Positions 54,009 to 63,803 of a stretch of DNA of 64,000 nucleotides are shown piece by piece. Positions within the stretch are counted from its first letter, which is position 1; every line of letters begins with the position of its first letter. Under the pieces are notes generated by a model. The model saw nothing but the letters and a program-made list of their open reading frames with translations. It was not told the origin of the DNA and ran no database searches. The stretch comes from Viridibacillus arenosi (GTDB taxonomy: Bacteria; Bacillota; Bacilli; Bacillales_A; Planococcaceae), in contig NZ_MSPW01000006.1 of NCBI RefSeq assembly GCF_001955655.1, positions 1 to 64,000 on the forward strand. The letters are read 5' to 3'. The position numbers and the translations under genes were made by a program.

Positions 54009-55523
54009 ATGAAAGTCCTTGGAATTAATGGAAATTACCCTCAGGATTGGGTGCGAGTCTTCAATCATATTACAAATTTGTTTTTTGAGGATTCGAAAGT
54101 TTCGAAAACGGATAAAGACACTGATTTAAATGTTTATTTTGAATGGCATATAGACGCCAATCATACAGTAACAACAACCGCTGAATTACATTCAGATGGT
54201 GAAACGTATATAAGTAAATTTGTTCAAGAGTACGCTGATGAAGCTAATGAAAAGGAACAAAACATTCGACTGAAGAGAGCATTATCTCATGTACTTTTAG
54301 ACACACTTGAAAAACTGACGGGTATTCACCAGAAATGGGGTATCTTAACGGGTATACGTCCTACAAAGCTGTATCATAAATTTAGAAAAAGTGGATTAAC
54401 TGATTTAGAAATTCATACTAAGTTAAAAGAAGAATTTAGACTATCAGATGAAAAAATAACTCTAATGAAAAAAATAGTAGATCGTCAGCTCACGACTATT
54501 CCAGATTTAGATACAATAGGTAATGAAGTGAGTATTTATATTGGTATTCCATTTTGTCCTACAAAATGTGCTTACTGTACATTCCCTGCGTATGCTATCC
54601 ATCGTAAAAATGGCCGAGTAGAGTCGTTCTTAGATGGGCTTCATATTGAGATTCGTGAAATGGGGAAATGGTTAAAGGAACGTGATATGAAAATTACATC
54701 TATTTATTGGGGTGGAGGAACACCAACATCTATAGAAGCTGATGAGATGGATGCATTATATCAAACGATGTATGATTCATTTCCACACGCTGAATCAATT
54801 CGTGAAGTGACCGTGGAGGCAGGACGGCCAGATACAATTACGCCTGCAAAATTAGAAGTCTTGAAAAAATGGGGAATTGACCGTATTAGTGTCAATCCAC
54901 AATCCTACACAGATGAAACGTTAAAGGCGATTGGACGTCACCATACAGTTCAGGAGACTATTGATAAGTTCTGGCTTTCTCGTAATATGGGAATGAATAA
55001 TATTAATATGGATTTAATTATAGGCTTACCAAATGAAGGTCTAGAAGAATTTGAGAATTCACTAGTTGAAACAGAAAAAATGCAACCGGAATCACTAACT
55101 GTTCATACATTATCATTTAAACGTGCTTCAGAAATGACACATAACAAACAGAAATATAAAGTTGCGGACCGTGAAACAGCTGAGAAAATGATGCATCGTG
55201 CTCATGAATGGACTACAGATAATAACTACGAGCCGTATTACTTATATCGTCAAAAAAATATTTTAGGGAATCTTGAAAACGTTGGATATTCTAAAAAAGG
55301 TGAAGAAAGTATATATAATATCGTGATTATGGAAGAAGTTCAAACGATTATAGGACTTGGTTGTGGAGCTTCAAGTAAATTCGTTAATGCAGAAACAGGG
55401 AAGATTACACAATTCCATAATCCTAAAGATCCTGCAGCTTATATTATGACATTTGAAGATGCTATTGATAAAAAGCTAGAAATTCTTGATGAACTATATA
55501 AAGAAGAACCTAAATTAATATAA
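54009..55523 (+). CDS. hemZ: Oxygen-independent coproporphyrinogen III dehydrogenase HemZ
   Basis: 504 residues, the length of B. subtilis HemZ. The radical-SAM cluster motif C-x3-C-x2-C is in PFCPTKCAYCTFPAYA near 180, followed by IYWGGGTPTS near 235 and GGPD-like VEAGRPDTI. The N-terminal 160 residues are the HemZ-specific part (HQKWGILTGIRPTKLYHK). Acts in heme synthesis without oxygen. Ended by a strong terminator. Confidence 0.92.
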   Translation: MKVLGINGNYPQDWVRVFNHITNLFFEDSKVSKTDKDTDLNVYFEWHIDANHTVTTTAELHSDGETYISKFVQEYADEANEKEQNIRLKRALSHVLLDTLEKLTGIHQKWGILTGIRPTKLYHKFRKSGLTDLEIHTKLKEEFRLSDEKITLMKKIVDRQLTTIPDLDTIGNEVSIYIGIPFCPTKCAYCTFPAYAIHRKNGRVESFLDGLHIEIREMGKWLKERDMKITSIYWGGGTPTSIEADEMDALYQTMYDSFPHAESIREVTVEAGRPDTITPAKLEVLKKWGIDRISVNPQSYTDETLKAIGRHHTVQETIDKFWLSRNMGMNNINMDLIIGLPNEGLEEFENSLVETEKMQPESLTVHTLSFKRASEMTHNKQKYKVADRETAEKMMHRAHEWTTDNNYEPYYLYRQKNILGNLENVGYSKKGEESIYNIVIMEEVQTIIGLGCGASSKFVNAETGKITQFHNPKDPAAYIMTFEDAIDKKLEILDELYKEEPKLI

Positions 55524-55569
55524 AAAAATAGGTGAACATCTCTAATCAAGTGATGTTCACCTATTTTTA
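55523..55569. terminator. Bidirectional terminator between hemZ and cdaR
   Basis: AAATAGGTGAACATC / GATGTTCACCTATTT, a 15-bp perfect stem with flanking A and T runs. Confidence 0.9.
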
Positions 55570-56646
55570 TTTATTTCTTAACCAAAGGGCGATTTGAAGA
55601 ATGATTGCCTCTTGGAATATGGCAGGATTATAACCGGTTATTTCATGGATTTGATTTAAGCGATATGTCAGTGTATGTCGGTGAATACCTAATTCTTCAG
55701 AACAAACTGTGAGTTGTTGATTATGTGAAAAATAGACAACCAACGTATGTATAAGTTTATTATTTAAATCTTTTAATGTACGATTCGTGAAGAGGAAAGC
55801 TTCCTGAGAATCACTTTTTTTTAGCAAAGAAAAAACTTCAACTTCTTCAAAAAAGTTGATCGTTTTTGTTTTGTCACCGTACTCAATGGCGTTTCTTGCT
55901 GTTTCATAAGAGTTAAATACTTTTTCTAATGTTTGAACTGGTTGACCGATGCCCATTTTAACAATGAAATATTTTTTTACTTGAGTTAACAACAGCGTTA
56001 GTTTGTCTACAATCGCTTTAGCATCCATACCAGATAATAAAATGAAATGCTCATTTAATTGATATCTACCAAAGATGACAGATTCATGGATGAAAAAATC
56101 CTCCATATGTTCGACAAAAGATTGGTATGCTGTTAGTTTTGGTTCGATGTCCAATGTAATTCCATAAAAGGGCGGTGCATGAAAGAAGCCAATTTTAGAT
56201 AAACGTTCTTTCATTACTTTTTGCAAAGGCTGTTGAGTCATCAAATCTTCGAAAATAGTTTCACGCAATTTACGTTTCCATTCGCTTTGTGAGGCTATAA
56301 GTGCTTGGTGCACCATCATTTCAGTTGTTAACTGAACAAGCGGGGCCCATTCTGCAATATCATCTGGATTACCAGTAATACCAATTACACCTACAAGCTC
56401 ATTTTGAAAGAAGATGGGTAAGTTAATACCAGGCTTTGCATTTTGAAAAAGATGAGCGTTTTCCTCTGTAATAATGAGCGTTTTTTCTGTTTCCGCAACA
56501 ATTCTAGCCCCTCCATGTATACTTTCTACACGTAACCGATCTCCTGAAGCCAAAATTCTACCATTTGTATGTACAACGTTTATATTACGGTGCAAACGTA
56601 GCATGGTCTGTTCTACTATTTGGTTTGCTAATTGTTTTGAGATCAT
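55567..56646 (-). CDS. cdaR: CdaR-type sugar diacid regulator
   Basis: 359 residues. A diacid_rec sensor domain fills about 1-135 (AKPGINLPIFFQNELVGVIG). A middle GGDEF-like segment follows, and a PucR-type HTH_30 closes the protein (LGIHRHTLTYRLNQIHEITG). Divergent from a glycerate kinase gene, its usual partner: the regulator senses glucarate/galactarate or glycerate and switches on the kinase. Operator probably within 56,647-56,772. Confidence 0.9.
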   Translation of the reverse strand: MISKQLANQIVEQTMLRLHRNINVVHTNGRILASGDRLRVESIHGGARIVAETEKTLIITEENAHLFQNAKPGINLPIFFQNELVGVIGITGNPDDIAEWAPLVQLTTEMMVHQALIASQSEWKRKLRETIFEDLMTQQPLQKVMKERLSKIGFFHAPPFYGITLDIEPKLTAYQSFVEHMEDFFIHESVIFGRYQLNEHFILLSGMDAKAIVDKLTLLLTQVKKYFIVKMGIGQPVQTLEKVFNSYETARNAIEYGDKTKTINFFEEVEVFSLLKKSDSQEAFLFTNRTLKDLNNKLIHTLVVYFSHNQQLTVCSEELGIHRHTLTYRLNQIHEITGYNPAIFQEAIILQIALWLRNK

Positions 56647-56772
56647 AATTTTCCTCCGAAGTGTATAAAAACTAGTTGTTATAATACAGGGAATTTATAC
56701 GTTAAGTATAATGTAAAATACTAAATTTATCACTATAATTATTGTAAGCGTTTTATTTTAGGGGGGATTGTT

Positions 56773-57906
56773 GTGAAAATCGTTGTTAGTCCTGACTCTT
56801 TTAAGGGTTCACTTACAGCTATCGATGCCGCAAAAGCAATGGTAGCTGCTATTCATGAAATAGATCCAGAAATTGAAACTGTACTATTACCTGTAGCAGA
56901 TGGGGGGGAGGGAACACTAGAGCCACTAGTGGAAGCTACAAATGGCCAAATTATTAGTGTAAAGGTACAAGATCCAATAGGTCGACTTGTTGAAGCTGAA
57001 TACGGCATTTTAGGGGATGGAGTGACTTGTGTCATTGAAATGGCAAAGGCGTCTGGTTTAACACTTTTGACGAATGACGAAAGAAATCCACTTATCGCTT
57101 CAACTTATGGAACTGGACAGTTAATCCGTCATGCATTAAATGCTGGGTTCCGTAAATTCATTATTGGTATTGGGGGAAGTGCTACTAACGATGGCGGTAC
57201 TGGTATGCTTAATGCACTTGGTATGAGGTTTTTAGATGTTGAAGGAAAGGAATTAGAACTTGGTCCAGAAGCACTTAGTACGCTACATAAAATTGATAAT
57301 TCCTCTTTCGATGAACGCATAAAAGTATCTGAGTTTGTTATCGCATGTGACGTTGATAATCCATTTGTTGGGACAAATGGGGCGACTACTATTTTTGGAC
57401 CACAAAAAGGGGTAACACCAGAAATGGTGCAACGAATTGATCATAATTTAACGATATTAGCAAATAAAATCGAAGCTATGACAGGTGTTGCACTGCATGA
57501 TGAACCCGGTGCAGGCGCTGCAGGCGGACTAGGTGGAGCGTTTTTAGCATTTTTTTCAGTAGTATTAAAACCAGGGATTGAAGTCGTTATGAAAGCAATT
57601 GATTTTCATGGTGAAACTTTAGGAGCATCATTGATTATAACTGGAGAGGGAAAATCAGATTCTCAAACACTTTCGGGGAAAGCACCCATCGGCATCGCAA
57701 ATGCAGCAAAAAAATTGCAAATACCAGTTGCCTTAATTTCGGGTTATGTTGATGAGGATAGTCGCGCACAGCTATCTGAACATTTCTTAGCAATCGGAAG
57801 CGTAGCAAATGAAACAGTTACACAGCAAGAATCAATTCAAAATGCAGCGATTCATTTAAGAAGGAGGACGTTTGAAACGGTGCAACAAATCATAAAAGAA
57901 ATATAG
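56773..57906 (+). CDS. glxK: Glycerate kinase (GlxK/GarK family)
   Basis: 377 residues from GTG 56773 behind GGGGGGA. Family motifs: MKIVVSPDSFKGSLTA at the start, LPVADGGEGT near 42, IGIGGSATNDGGTGM near 135, PGAGAAGGLGGAF near 250 and ITGEGKSDSQT near 290. Phosphorylates glycerate, bringing diacid or glyoxylate products into glycolysis. The regulator gene is divergent. Confidence 0.92.
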   Translation: MKIVVSPDSFKGSLTAIDAAKAMVAAIHEIDPEIETVLLPVADGGEGTLEPLVEATNGQIISVKVQDPIGRLVEAEYGILGDGVTCVIEMAKASGLTLLTNDERNPLIASTYGTGQLIRHALNAGFRKFIIGIGGSATNDGGTGMLNALGMRFLDVEGKELELGPEALSTLHKIDNSSFDERIKVSEFVIACDVDNPFVGTNGATTIFGPQKGVTPEMVQRIDHNLTILANKIEAMTGVALHDEPGAGAAGGLGGAFLAFFSVVLKPGIEVVMKAIDFHGETLGASLIITGEGKSDSQTLSGKAPIGIANAAKKLQIPVALISGYVDEDSRAQLSEHFLAIGSVANETVTQQESIQNAAIHLRRRTFETVQQIIKEI

Positions 57907-58086
57907 GGTGTAATACAGATTATTTCTAGTAATTTTTTTAGGTATTCTCTTTATCTTACTTAAGATTATTTTCTGGCTTATAAAATTTAATGGTATATAG
58001 ATATTGGAATAAAAAAGATTAATCATGAATAGCGCCGCCAGTGAATATGTTAATGAAAGAGAATTATCACTAAAGGTGGTGTAGCT

Positions 58087-58914
58087 ATGAATGAGGAAGA
58101 AGTAAAGAGTCTACTATTAGAGTTGCAAAGTGGTCAGAAGAGTTGGGCAGAAGTGGCTGAGCATCGTTATGTGTTTTCGATGATGGAGCATATTGGGTCA
58201 ATAGATGTAGAACTTCGTGATGACTTAATTTATCAAGTATTTTGGAGACTAATTCATAACAGGCATTTATCAAACGAGCTAATGATAGATATGCTTAATA
58301 CTGCTCTAAGTGACATTTATTTATTTGATGAAATTGGTGGAAATGGTGTGGATAGTGTATTTAAACGCTCCTACACAGCATTATTAATTGCTTTACTATT
58401 AAATCAAGATTTACAGCATCCATTTTTGACAGAAGAAATGATTGGAAAAGTGAAGGACAAGTTAGTTACATATTTAGATTTGGAAGAAGATATAAGGGGC
58501 TATGTTACAGATAAGGGGTGGGCTCATAGTGTTGTAAATACTGCATATGCAGTTGATGAATTAGTAAAGAACCCAAAATTAAAAGTAGCAGATTATGATG
58601 AAATCTTTCAGTCATTAGTGAATAAAATTTTTACTTCAAAAGCAGTGTATCTTTCGAGTGAGGATGAGCGAGTAATCATGCCCATACTTACGATGCTTGA
58701 AAATGGATTATCTATTGATATAGCAAAAGGATTTTTTGAGAGGATTCCTCCTTTTTTAGCCAAACAAAAAGAGAAAGCATCTACTAAAAAGTTTGTTATT
58801 CTACAAGCCAATTGCAAGATGTTTTTAAAAAGCTTCTATTATATAGCGTCTACAGATAAAAAGTATGCTTTTATCGAAAGAAAGATTGAACGCTGTTTGA
58901 CAGAAATTAGTTGA
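58087..58914 (+). CDS. DUF2785-type protein
   Basis: 275 residues, all-helical, HEAT-like in feel. The segment DLIYQVFWRLIHN near 50, FKRSYTALLIALLLNQDLQH near 100 and DKGWAHSVVNTAYAVDELVK near 142 recall the DUF2785 family. Start ATG behind AAAGGTGGTGTAGCT. Function unknown. No membrane segment. Confidence 0.7.
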   Translation: MNEEEVKSLLLELQSGQKSWAEVAEHRYVFSMMEHIGSIDVELRDDLIYQVFWRLIHNRHLSNELMIDMLNTALSDIYLFDEIGGNGVDSVFKRSYTALLIALLLNQDLQHPFLTEEMIGKVKDKLVTYLDLEEDIRGYVTDKGWAHSVVNTAYAVDELVKNPKLKVADYDEIFQSLVNKIFTSKAVYLSSEDERVIMPILTMLENGLSIDIAKGFFERIPPFLAKQKEKASTKKFVILQANCKMFLKSFYYIASTDKKYAFIERKIERCLTEIS

Positions 58915-59134
58915 GTAATTTTTCATGTAGTAGTTTGTATTGTATTTTAAGTAGAATAATAACTGCATAAATGGTTTGAACAGAAAGCTACTACCTTACA
59001 TGAACATTTTTCTTATGTGAGATAAAATGCCCATAAGTAAGCGAATACTATCAAAATTAATATAATTAACCTAAAATGCCTACCTGTAATATGGTACAAT
59101 TATTGAGAAATATATGTTCGGAAGGTAGGGAGTT

Positions 59135-59743
59135 ATGGATTTCAAAGTTTTACTAGCAGGCGGAATAATCGCTAGTACATTAGTGATTTCAGGCTGCTCA
59201 TCTGGTGAGATAGCAGAGAATAAACAGCAAGATAAAAGTGACGTTGCAGTAAATCGAGACTTAATGAATATCGAAATAAAAGTCCCAGCTTCATTTTATG
59301 AAGGTGAAGATATAGATGCAATTATTGCAGATGCAAAGGAAAAAAACAAATATATAAAAGTTGAAAAGAACGGTGATGGTTCTGTGACCTACATTATGTC
59401 ACATGAGCAGCACGATACTTTGATGAAGGAAATGAAGGAGAATACAGCTTCAAATGTAAAAGAAATTGAAGAAGATTCGGAAATACCTTCAGTTCTTAAA
59501 ATTAGCTATAACAGTAATTTCTCTGAGTATATAGTAACAGTAGATAAAAAAGAGTTTGAAAATAGCTTCGATGGTTTTGCGGTATTCTCTTTAGGGATTG
59601 CGAGTATGTTCTATCAAGTCTTTGACGGAACAGCCGAGGAAGATTTGAAGGTTACTGTCAAAATGAAAGATGCTAAAAATGGTAAAATATTTAATGAAAC
59701 AATTTATCCAGATGCATTAGATGATATCGGTGAAGAAAATTGA
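59135..59743 (+). CDS. Lipoprotein of unknown function
   Basis: 202 residues. Signal MDFKVLLAGGIIASTLVISG with Cys21 of lipobox ISGC. The mature protein is acidic, with a repeated pattern of charged helix and strand. I do not recognise the family. Start behind GGAAGGTAGGGAG. Ended by a hairpin terminator. Confidence 0.75.
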   Translation: MDFKVLLAGGIIASTLVISGCSSGEIAENKQQDKSDVAVNRDLMNIEIKVPASFYEGEDIDAIIADAKEKNKYIKVEKNGDGSVTYIMSHEQHDTLMKEMKENTASNVKEIEEDSEIPSVLKISYNSNFSEYIVTVDKKEFENSFDGFAVFSLGIASMFYQVFDGTAEEDLKVTVKMKDAKNGKIFNETIYPDALDDIGEEN

Positions 59744-59756
59744 AACCCTTTATAAT

Positions 59757-59796
59757 AGGTCATTAGCAAAGAATTTCAAGCTAATGATCTTTTTGT
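59757..59796 (+). terminator. Terminator after the lipoprotein gene
   Basis: GGTCATTAGC / GCTAATGATC stem followed by five T. Confidence 0.8.
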
Positions 59797-59914
59797 ATTA
59801 TTGAGATGGAAATGTCGACTTATTTTGAAGAATTCTCATTGGATGTAGTTTGAAATATGCTAGGATAGTAATAATACATAAACTTTTTTTGTGAAAAGGG
59901 AGACGATTATTTTG

Positions 59915-60700
59915 ACGATTCGAACGGTAATATTTGATTTAGATGATACTTTACTTTGGGATAAGAAAAGTATTGCGACTGCATTTGAACTTACTTGTAA
60001 AAAGGCAGCAGATCAAGTGACAGTAAATCCTTTTGAGCTTGAAGAAACAGTGAGAGAAGCCGCACGTAATTTCTATGCATCTTATCCTACATATGAATAT
60101 ACACAAATGATTGGCATTAACCCATTTGAAGGTCTTTGGGGGACATTTGATGATCCAACAGATGAATTTCAACAATTAAAAAGAGTAGTTCCAACTTATC
60201 GTAAAGATTCTTGGACAATAGGTTTAGCTAAATTAGGTATAGATAATGAGGAACTTGGTGCAGAATTAGGGGATTATTTTATCGATGCGCGTAAGCAAAG
60301 TCCTTATGTTTATGAAGAAACATTTGAAGTACTGGATACATTAAAAGGGAACTTTAAATTAATTTTATTAACAAACGGTTCACCTAGTTTACAGCACACA
60401 AAATTGGAAATCACACCTGAAATCGCTCCTTACTTTGATCATATTGTTATTTCTGGTGATTTTGGTCGTGGCAAACCGGATGCTTCTATTTTTGAACATG
60501 TCTTAAAAGTTGCTAACATTCAAGCGGATGAAGCTATTATGGTTGGTGATAATTTGATGACCGACATTTTAGGCTCATCGCGTGTTAATATGCGTTCAGC
60601 TTGGATTAATCGTGAAGAAAAAACACCAATCGAAGGCGTTACACCAAACTATGAGATTAAATCATTACGTGAATTAATACCTCTAATTAAAACAATCTAA
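59915..60700 (+). CDS. HAD-family hydrolase (YsaA-like)
   Basis: 261 residues from the TTG at 59915, nine bases after AAAAGGGAG. HAD motifs: I FDLDDTLLW at 8-16; II LLTNGSP near 149; III GRGKPD near 188; IV MVGDNLMTDILGS near 212. A helical cap lies between motif I and II. Likely a small-molecule phosphatase. Substrate unknown. Confidence 0.88.
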   Translation, partial: TIRTVIFDLDDTLLWDKKSIATAFELTCKKAADQVTVNPFELEETVREAARNFYASYPTYEYTQMIGINPFEGLWGTFDDPTDEFQQLKRVVPTYRKDSWTIGLAKLGIDNEELGAELGDYFIDARKQSPYVYEETFEVLDTLKGNFKLILLTNGSPSLQHTKLEITPEIAPYFDHIVISGDFGRGKPDASIFEHVLKVANIQADEAIMVGDNLMTDILGSSRVNMRSAWINREEKTPIEGVTPNYEIKSLRELIPLIKTI

Positions 60701-60705
60701 TACTT

Positions 60706-60746
60706 CAAAAAAGCTGTCTATATTTTATATTAGACAGCTTTTTTGA
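60706..60746 (+). terminator. First terminator after the HAD gene
   Basis: AAAAAAGCTGTCTA / TAGACAGCTTTTTT stem around TATTTTATAT. Confidence 0.88.
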
Positions 60747-60770
60747 AGTTCTTTTTAAATAAACAAGTAA

Positions 60771-60809
60771 AAAAACAACCTGATCCTTTAAAGGGTCGGG
60801 TTGTTTTTG
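60771..60809 (+). terminator. Second terminator-like hairpin
   Basis: AACAACCTGATCC / GGGTCGGGTTGTT stem around TTTAAA, followed by five T. It stands 25 bases after the first. Confidence 0.75.
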
Positions 60810-60887
60810 AGTTACATGTGAAGTGATTAAATAAGATATAGGAACAAGTGTATCTATGTTTTAAATGTGGATTTCTTTAAAGTAAGA

Positions 60888-61005
60888 AGTTCAGTTGCAG
60901 CCGCTAGACTCTCGGATCGTTTCAGTTGGGCGCACAAAGTCAAAGAGCGACTTTGGCTTCCGTCTTCCAACGACCTCGCAGCTAGACGAGCGTCTTCAGC
61001 ATTTA
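60888..61005. repeat. Dispersed palindromic element, copy D
   Basis: The same family as copies A and B: inner hairpin CAAAGTC / GACTTTG, arms CTCGGATCGTT and AACGACCTCGCAGCTAGACG, end CGTCTTCAGCATTTA. Its right end directly touches the serA stop codon (61,006-61,008). Confidence 0.85.
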
Positions 61006-62592
61006 TTATAAATCAATAGTTTTTGCGTCAAAGATGTTTTCTTGTGCTTTTAGGAAGTCTACGTTTTCGATGTGATTATCTACTGATAACATCATGATGG
61101 CATCTCCACCTTGGTTTGAACGACCAACTTGCATTGTTGCGATGTTGATATTTTTTTCTGCTAACAGTGTTCCAACACGGCCAATGGCACCTGGTTTATC
61201 AGTATGTTTGATAAATAGTAAGTGGCCTTCTGGTACTACATCGATTACATAATCATCTACTTTTACTATACGAGCACCAAGGCCGTTTAATAGAGTTCCT
61301 GTTACTTTATGCGTTTCAGTAGCAGTAACTAATTCCACAGCGATTGAGTTTAAGAAGCCCTTTGCTGTAGTAGTTTTATGTTCGTTAATTTTAATTGTGT
61401 TACGTTCCGCTAAGTAACGAGCATTTACGTTATTTACGTGGTTACCTAAATTACGTTTTAATAATCCTTTAATAGTATTATTTGTTAATGGACGAACGTC
61501 GAAGTTAGCTAACTCACCAGCGTAGTATAGATTGATCTCTTCAACTGCCGCATCTGATAGGCGAGACACGAAAGCACCTAATTTTTCACCAAGATCGAAG
61601 AAAGGCTCGATTTTTGCAATAATGTCTTTAGGAATAGAAGGCATGTTTACTGGATTACGAACTGTACCAATGTTGAAGTAGCTTAAGATATCATGACTTA
61701 CGTCAACTGCAACTGATTCTTGTGCTTCAATAGTCGATGCGCCTAAGTGTGGTGTTGCAATGACTTGTGGTAATTTTAACAGGCGGTTTCCTACAAATGG
61801 TTCTTCCTCCATTACGTCAAGAGCAGAACCAGCTACTTTACCTTCAACGATTGCATCATAGAGGGCTATTTCATCAATGATTCCACCACGAGCACAGTTG
61901 ATGATACGAACGCCGTCTTTCATTAATGAAAAGATTTCTTTGTTGATCATATGTTTTGTTTCTTTTAATAGGGGTGTATGGACTGTGATAAAGTCAGCTA
62001 CTTTAACTACATCTTCAACTGAACCGAAGTCTACTCCTAGTTTTTCAGCTTTTTCAGCAGTTAAGAATGGGTCGTAAGCAATAACATCCATGCGATTACC
62101 TTTTGCACGGTGCGCCACTTCTTGCCCGATACGTCCGAAACCGATAACACCTAATGTTTTATTTTTTAATTCAACGCCTACGAATTTTTTTCGATCCCAG
62201 CGACCCTCTTGTAATGACATATGTGCATGTGGGATATGACGAGCAAGAGCCATAATCATTGCAGTTGTATGTTCAGCAGCAGAGTTAGTATTACCATCTG
62301 GTGCATTTACTACGATTATTCCCTTTTCTGTAGCAGCATCAAGGTCGATGTTATCTACGCCAACACCAGCACGGCCGATTAATTTTAAATTATCAGCAGC
62401 TTCTATGATGTCACGAGTAACCTTTGTTTGGCTACGAACTAATAATACATCGAAGTCTTTAATTTTAACTTTTAACTCGTCTGGAGTTAAGCCAGTATCA
62501 ATAACGATATTTAAATCTAATTTTCTTTCTTGGCGAAGAGGGTAAATACCATCTTCGCTTAGTGAATCACTGATTAAAATGTTAATAGCCAT
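61006..62592 (-). CDS. serA: D-3-phosphoglycerate dehydrogenase SerA
   Basis: 528 residues, the long form with intervening and ACT domains. NAD-binding [18 protein letters not shown] near 147; catalytic Arg in [10 protein letters not shown] near 234, Glu in the 260s and His in [12 protein letters not shown] near 284. The ACT domain starts at about 455 ([20 protein letters not shown]). First step of serine synthesis. It lies two bases after the aminotransferase gene, so one transcript runs from the T-box. Confidence 0.94.
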   Translation of the reverse strand: MAINILISDSLSEDGIYPLRQERKLDLNIVIDTGLTPDELKVKIKDFDVLLVRSQTKVTRDIIEAADNLKLIGRAGVGVDNIDLDAATEKGIIVVNAPDGNTNSAAEHTTAMIMALARHIPHAHMSLQEGRWDRKKFVGVELKNKTLGVIGFGRIGQEVAHRAKGNRMDVIAYDPFLTAEKAEKLGVDFGSVEDVVKVADFITVHTPLLKETKHMINKEIFSLMKDGVRIINCARGGIIDEIALYDAIVEGKVAGSALDVMEEEPFVGNRLLKLPQVIATPHLGASTIEAQESVAVDVSHDILSYFNIGTVRNPVNMPSIPKDIIAKIEPFFDLGEKLGAFVSRLSDAAVEEINLYYAGELANFDVRPLTNNTIKGLLKRNLGNHVNNVNARYLAERNTIKINEHKTTTAKGFLNSIAVELVTATETHKVTGTLLNGLGARIVKVDDYVIDVVPEGHLLFIKHTDKPGAIGRVGTLLAEKNINIATMQVGRSNQGGDAIMMLSVDNHIENVDFLKAQENIFDAKTIDL

Positions 62593-62594
62593 AA

Positions 62595-63752
62595 TTAGTT
62601 GTTCGCTCCTTCAAGATAAACTTTTTGTGCTGCTGCTATACCTTTTCCAAGCTCAATCTCTTTACCAACTTTAACAAGTGCAATTTCGATTGCTGCCAAT
62701 GTTTGTAGAACATCTGTTGGTGCACAGTAGCCCATATGACCAACACGGAAGATTTGCCCTTTTAAGTGTTGTTGACCGCCTGCTACAGATAGATTGAAAT
62801 CAGTTTTTAGTACTTTACGGAATGCTTCAGCATCAAAATCAACTGGTTTCACTGCTGTTACTGTTGGAGAAGCATCAGCATCTGTTGTAAATAATGGAAT
62901 ATCGAGTGCTTTAAATGCTGCACGTGTCATATCACGCATTAATGCATGGCGTTTATATACTTCTTCAAATCCTTCAGCTTCAAGGTTTTTAAGTACTTGT
63001 TCAAGACCAAATAGTAAAGATAAAGCAGGTGTGAACGGCGTTGTATCTTTTTCTAAGTTGTCGCGGTATTTTGTTAAGTCTAAGTAGAAGCCCTTTTTAG
63101 GGTTAGCTTCGATGACTTTCCAAGCGCGATCACTCACACCGATAAAGTTTAAGCCTGCAGGAAGCATAAATGCTTTTTGTGAACCGGTTACTAGAACATC
63201 AATACCCCATTCGTCCATTTTTGTTTCAATGCCGCCCATGCAAGATACACCATCAACGATTACTAGCGCTTCAGATACTTCATGAACTGCTTTTGCTAAT
63301 TCGTCAACTGGGTTGATAACACCTGTTGATGTTTCACAATAAGTAGAGAATACAGCAGTAATATCTTGGTGTTCTTTTAAGTAATCTTTTACTGCAGTTG
63401 GATTTAACGATGTGCCCCATTCAACTGCAAATTCTTCAACATCAATTTGATATGCTTGGCAAATTTTTGTGAAACGTTGACCGAATACACCAGTTGCTAC
63501 GACTAACACTTTATCACCAGGTTTTACAACATTAACGATTGCAGCTTCTAAACCAGATGTACCGCTACCTGTAATCATAAGAACATCTTGTTCTGTACCG
63601 AATACTTTTTTCAAACCCGGTTTAATGTTTTGGATCATTTTAGATGTTTCTGAACCTCGGTGACCAATCATAGGCTGTGCCATAGCGCGCTCTACGCTTG
63701 GTGGAATTGGAGTTGGACCTGGAATTCTTAATAATTGATAATCTTGTAACAT
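62595..63752 (-). CDS. Class V aminotransferase (serine-pyruvate / alanine-glyoxylate type)
   Basis: 385 residues. PLP lysine in VTGSQKAFMLPAG near 194; N-terminal RIPGPTPIPPSVERAM; GSGTSGLEAAI near 63. The family holds serine-glyoxylate and phosphoserine aminotransferase-like enzymes. Placed directly before serA under a T-box, it probably provides the transamination step of serine or glycine metabolism in this strain. The exact substrate is unproved. Starts behind GAGAGGAG. Confidence 0.88.
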   Translation of the reverse strand: MLQDYQLLRIPGPTPIPPSVERAMAQPMIGHRGSETSKMIQNIKPGLKKVFGTEQDVLMITGSGTSGLEAAIVNVVKPGDKVLVVATGVFGQRFTKICQAYQIDVEEFAVEWGTSLNPTAVKDYLKEHQDITAVFSTYCETSTGVINPVDELAKAVHEVSEALVIVDGVSCMGGIETKMDEWGIDVLVTGSQKAFMLPAGLNFIGVSDRAWKVIEANPKKGFYLDLTKYRDNLEKDTTPFTPALSLLFGLEQVLKNLEAEGFEEVYKRHALMRDMTRAAFKALDIPLFTTDADASPTVTAVKPVDFDAEAFRKVLKTDFNLSVAGGQQHLKGQIFRVGHMGYCAPTDVLQTLAAIEIALVKVGKEIELGKGIAAAQKVYLEGANN

Positions 63753-63803
63753 GTTAAATCTCCTCTCTTATTTGAAAAACAATTAAAGTATTTGAAAATA
63801 TAA

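Noticed and set aside
58038-58085. Short ORF just upstream of the DUF2785-type gene
   Set aside because: No ribosome binding site, and it overlaps the site of the real gene. Too little to claim.
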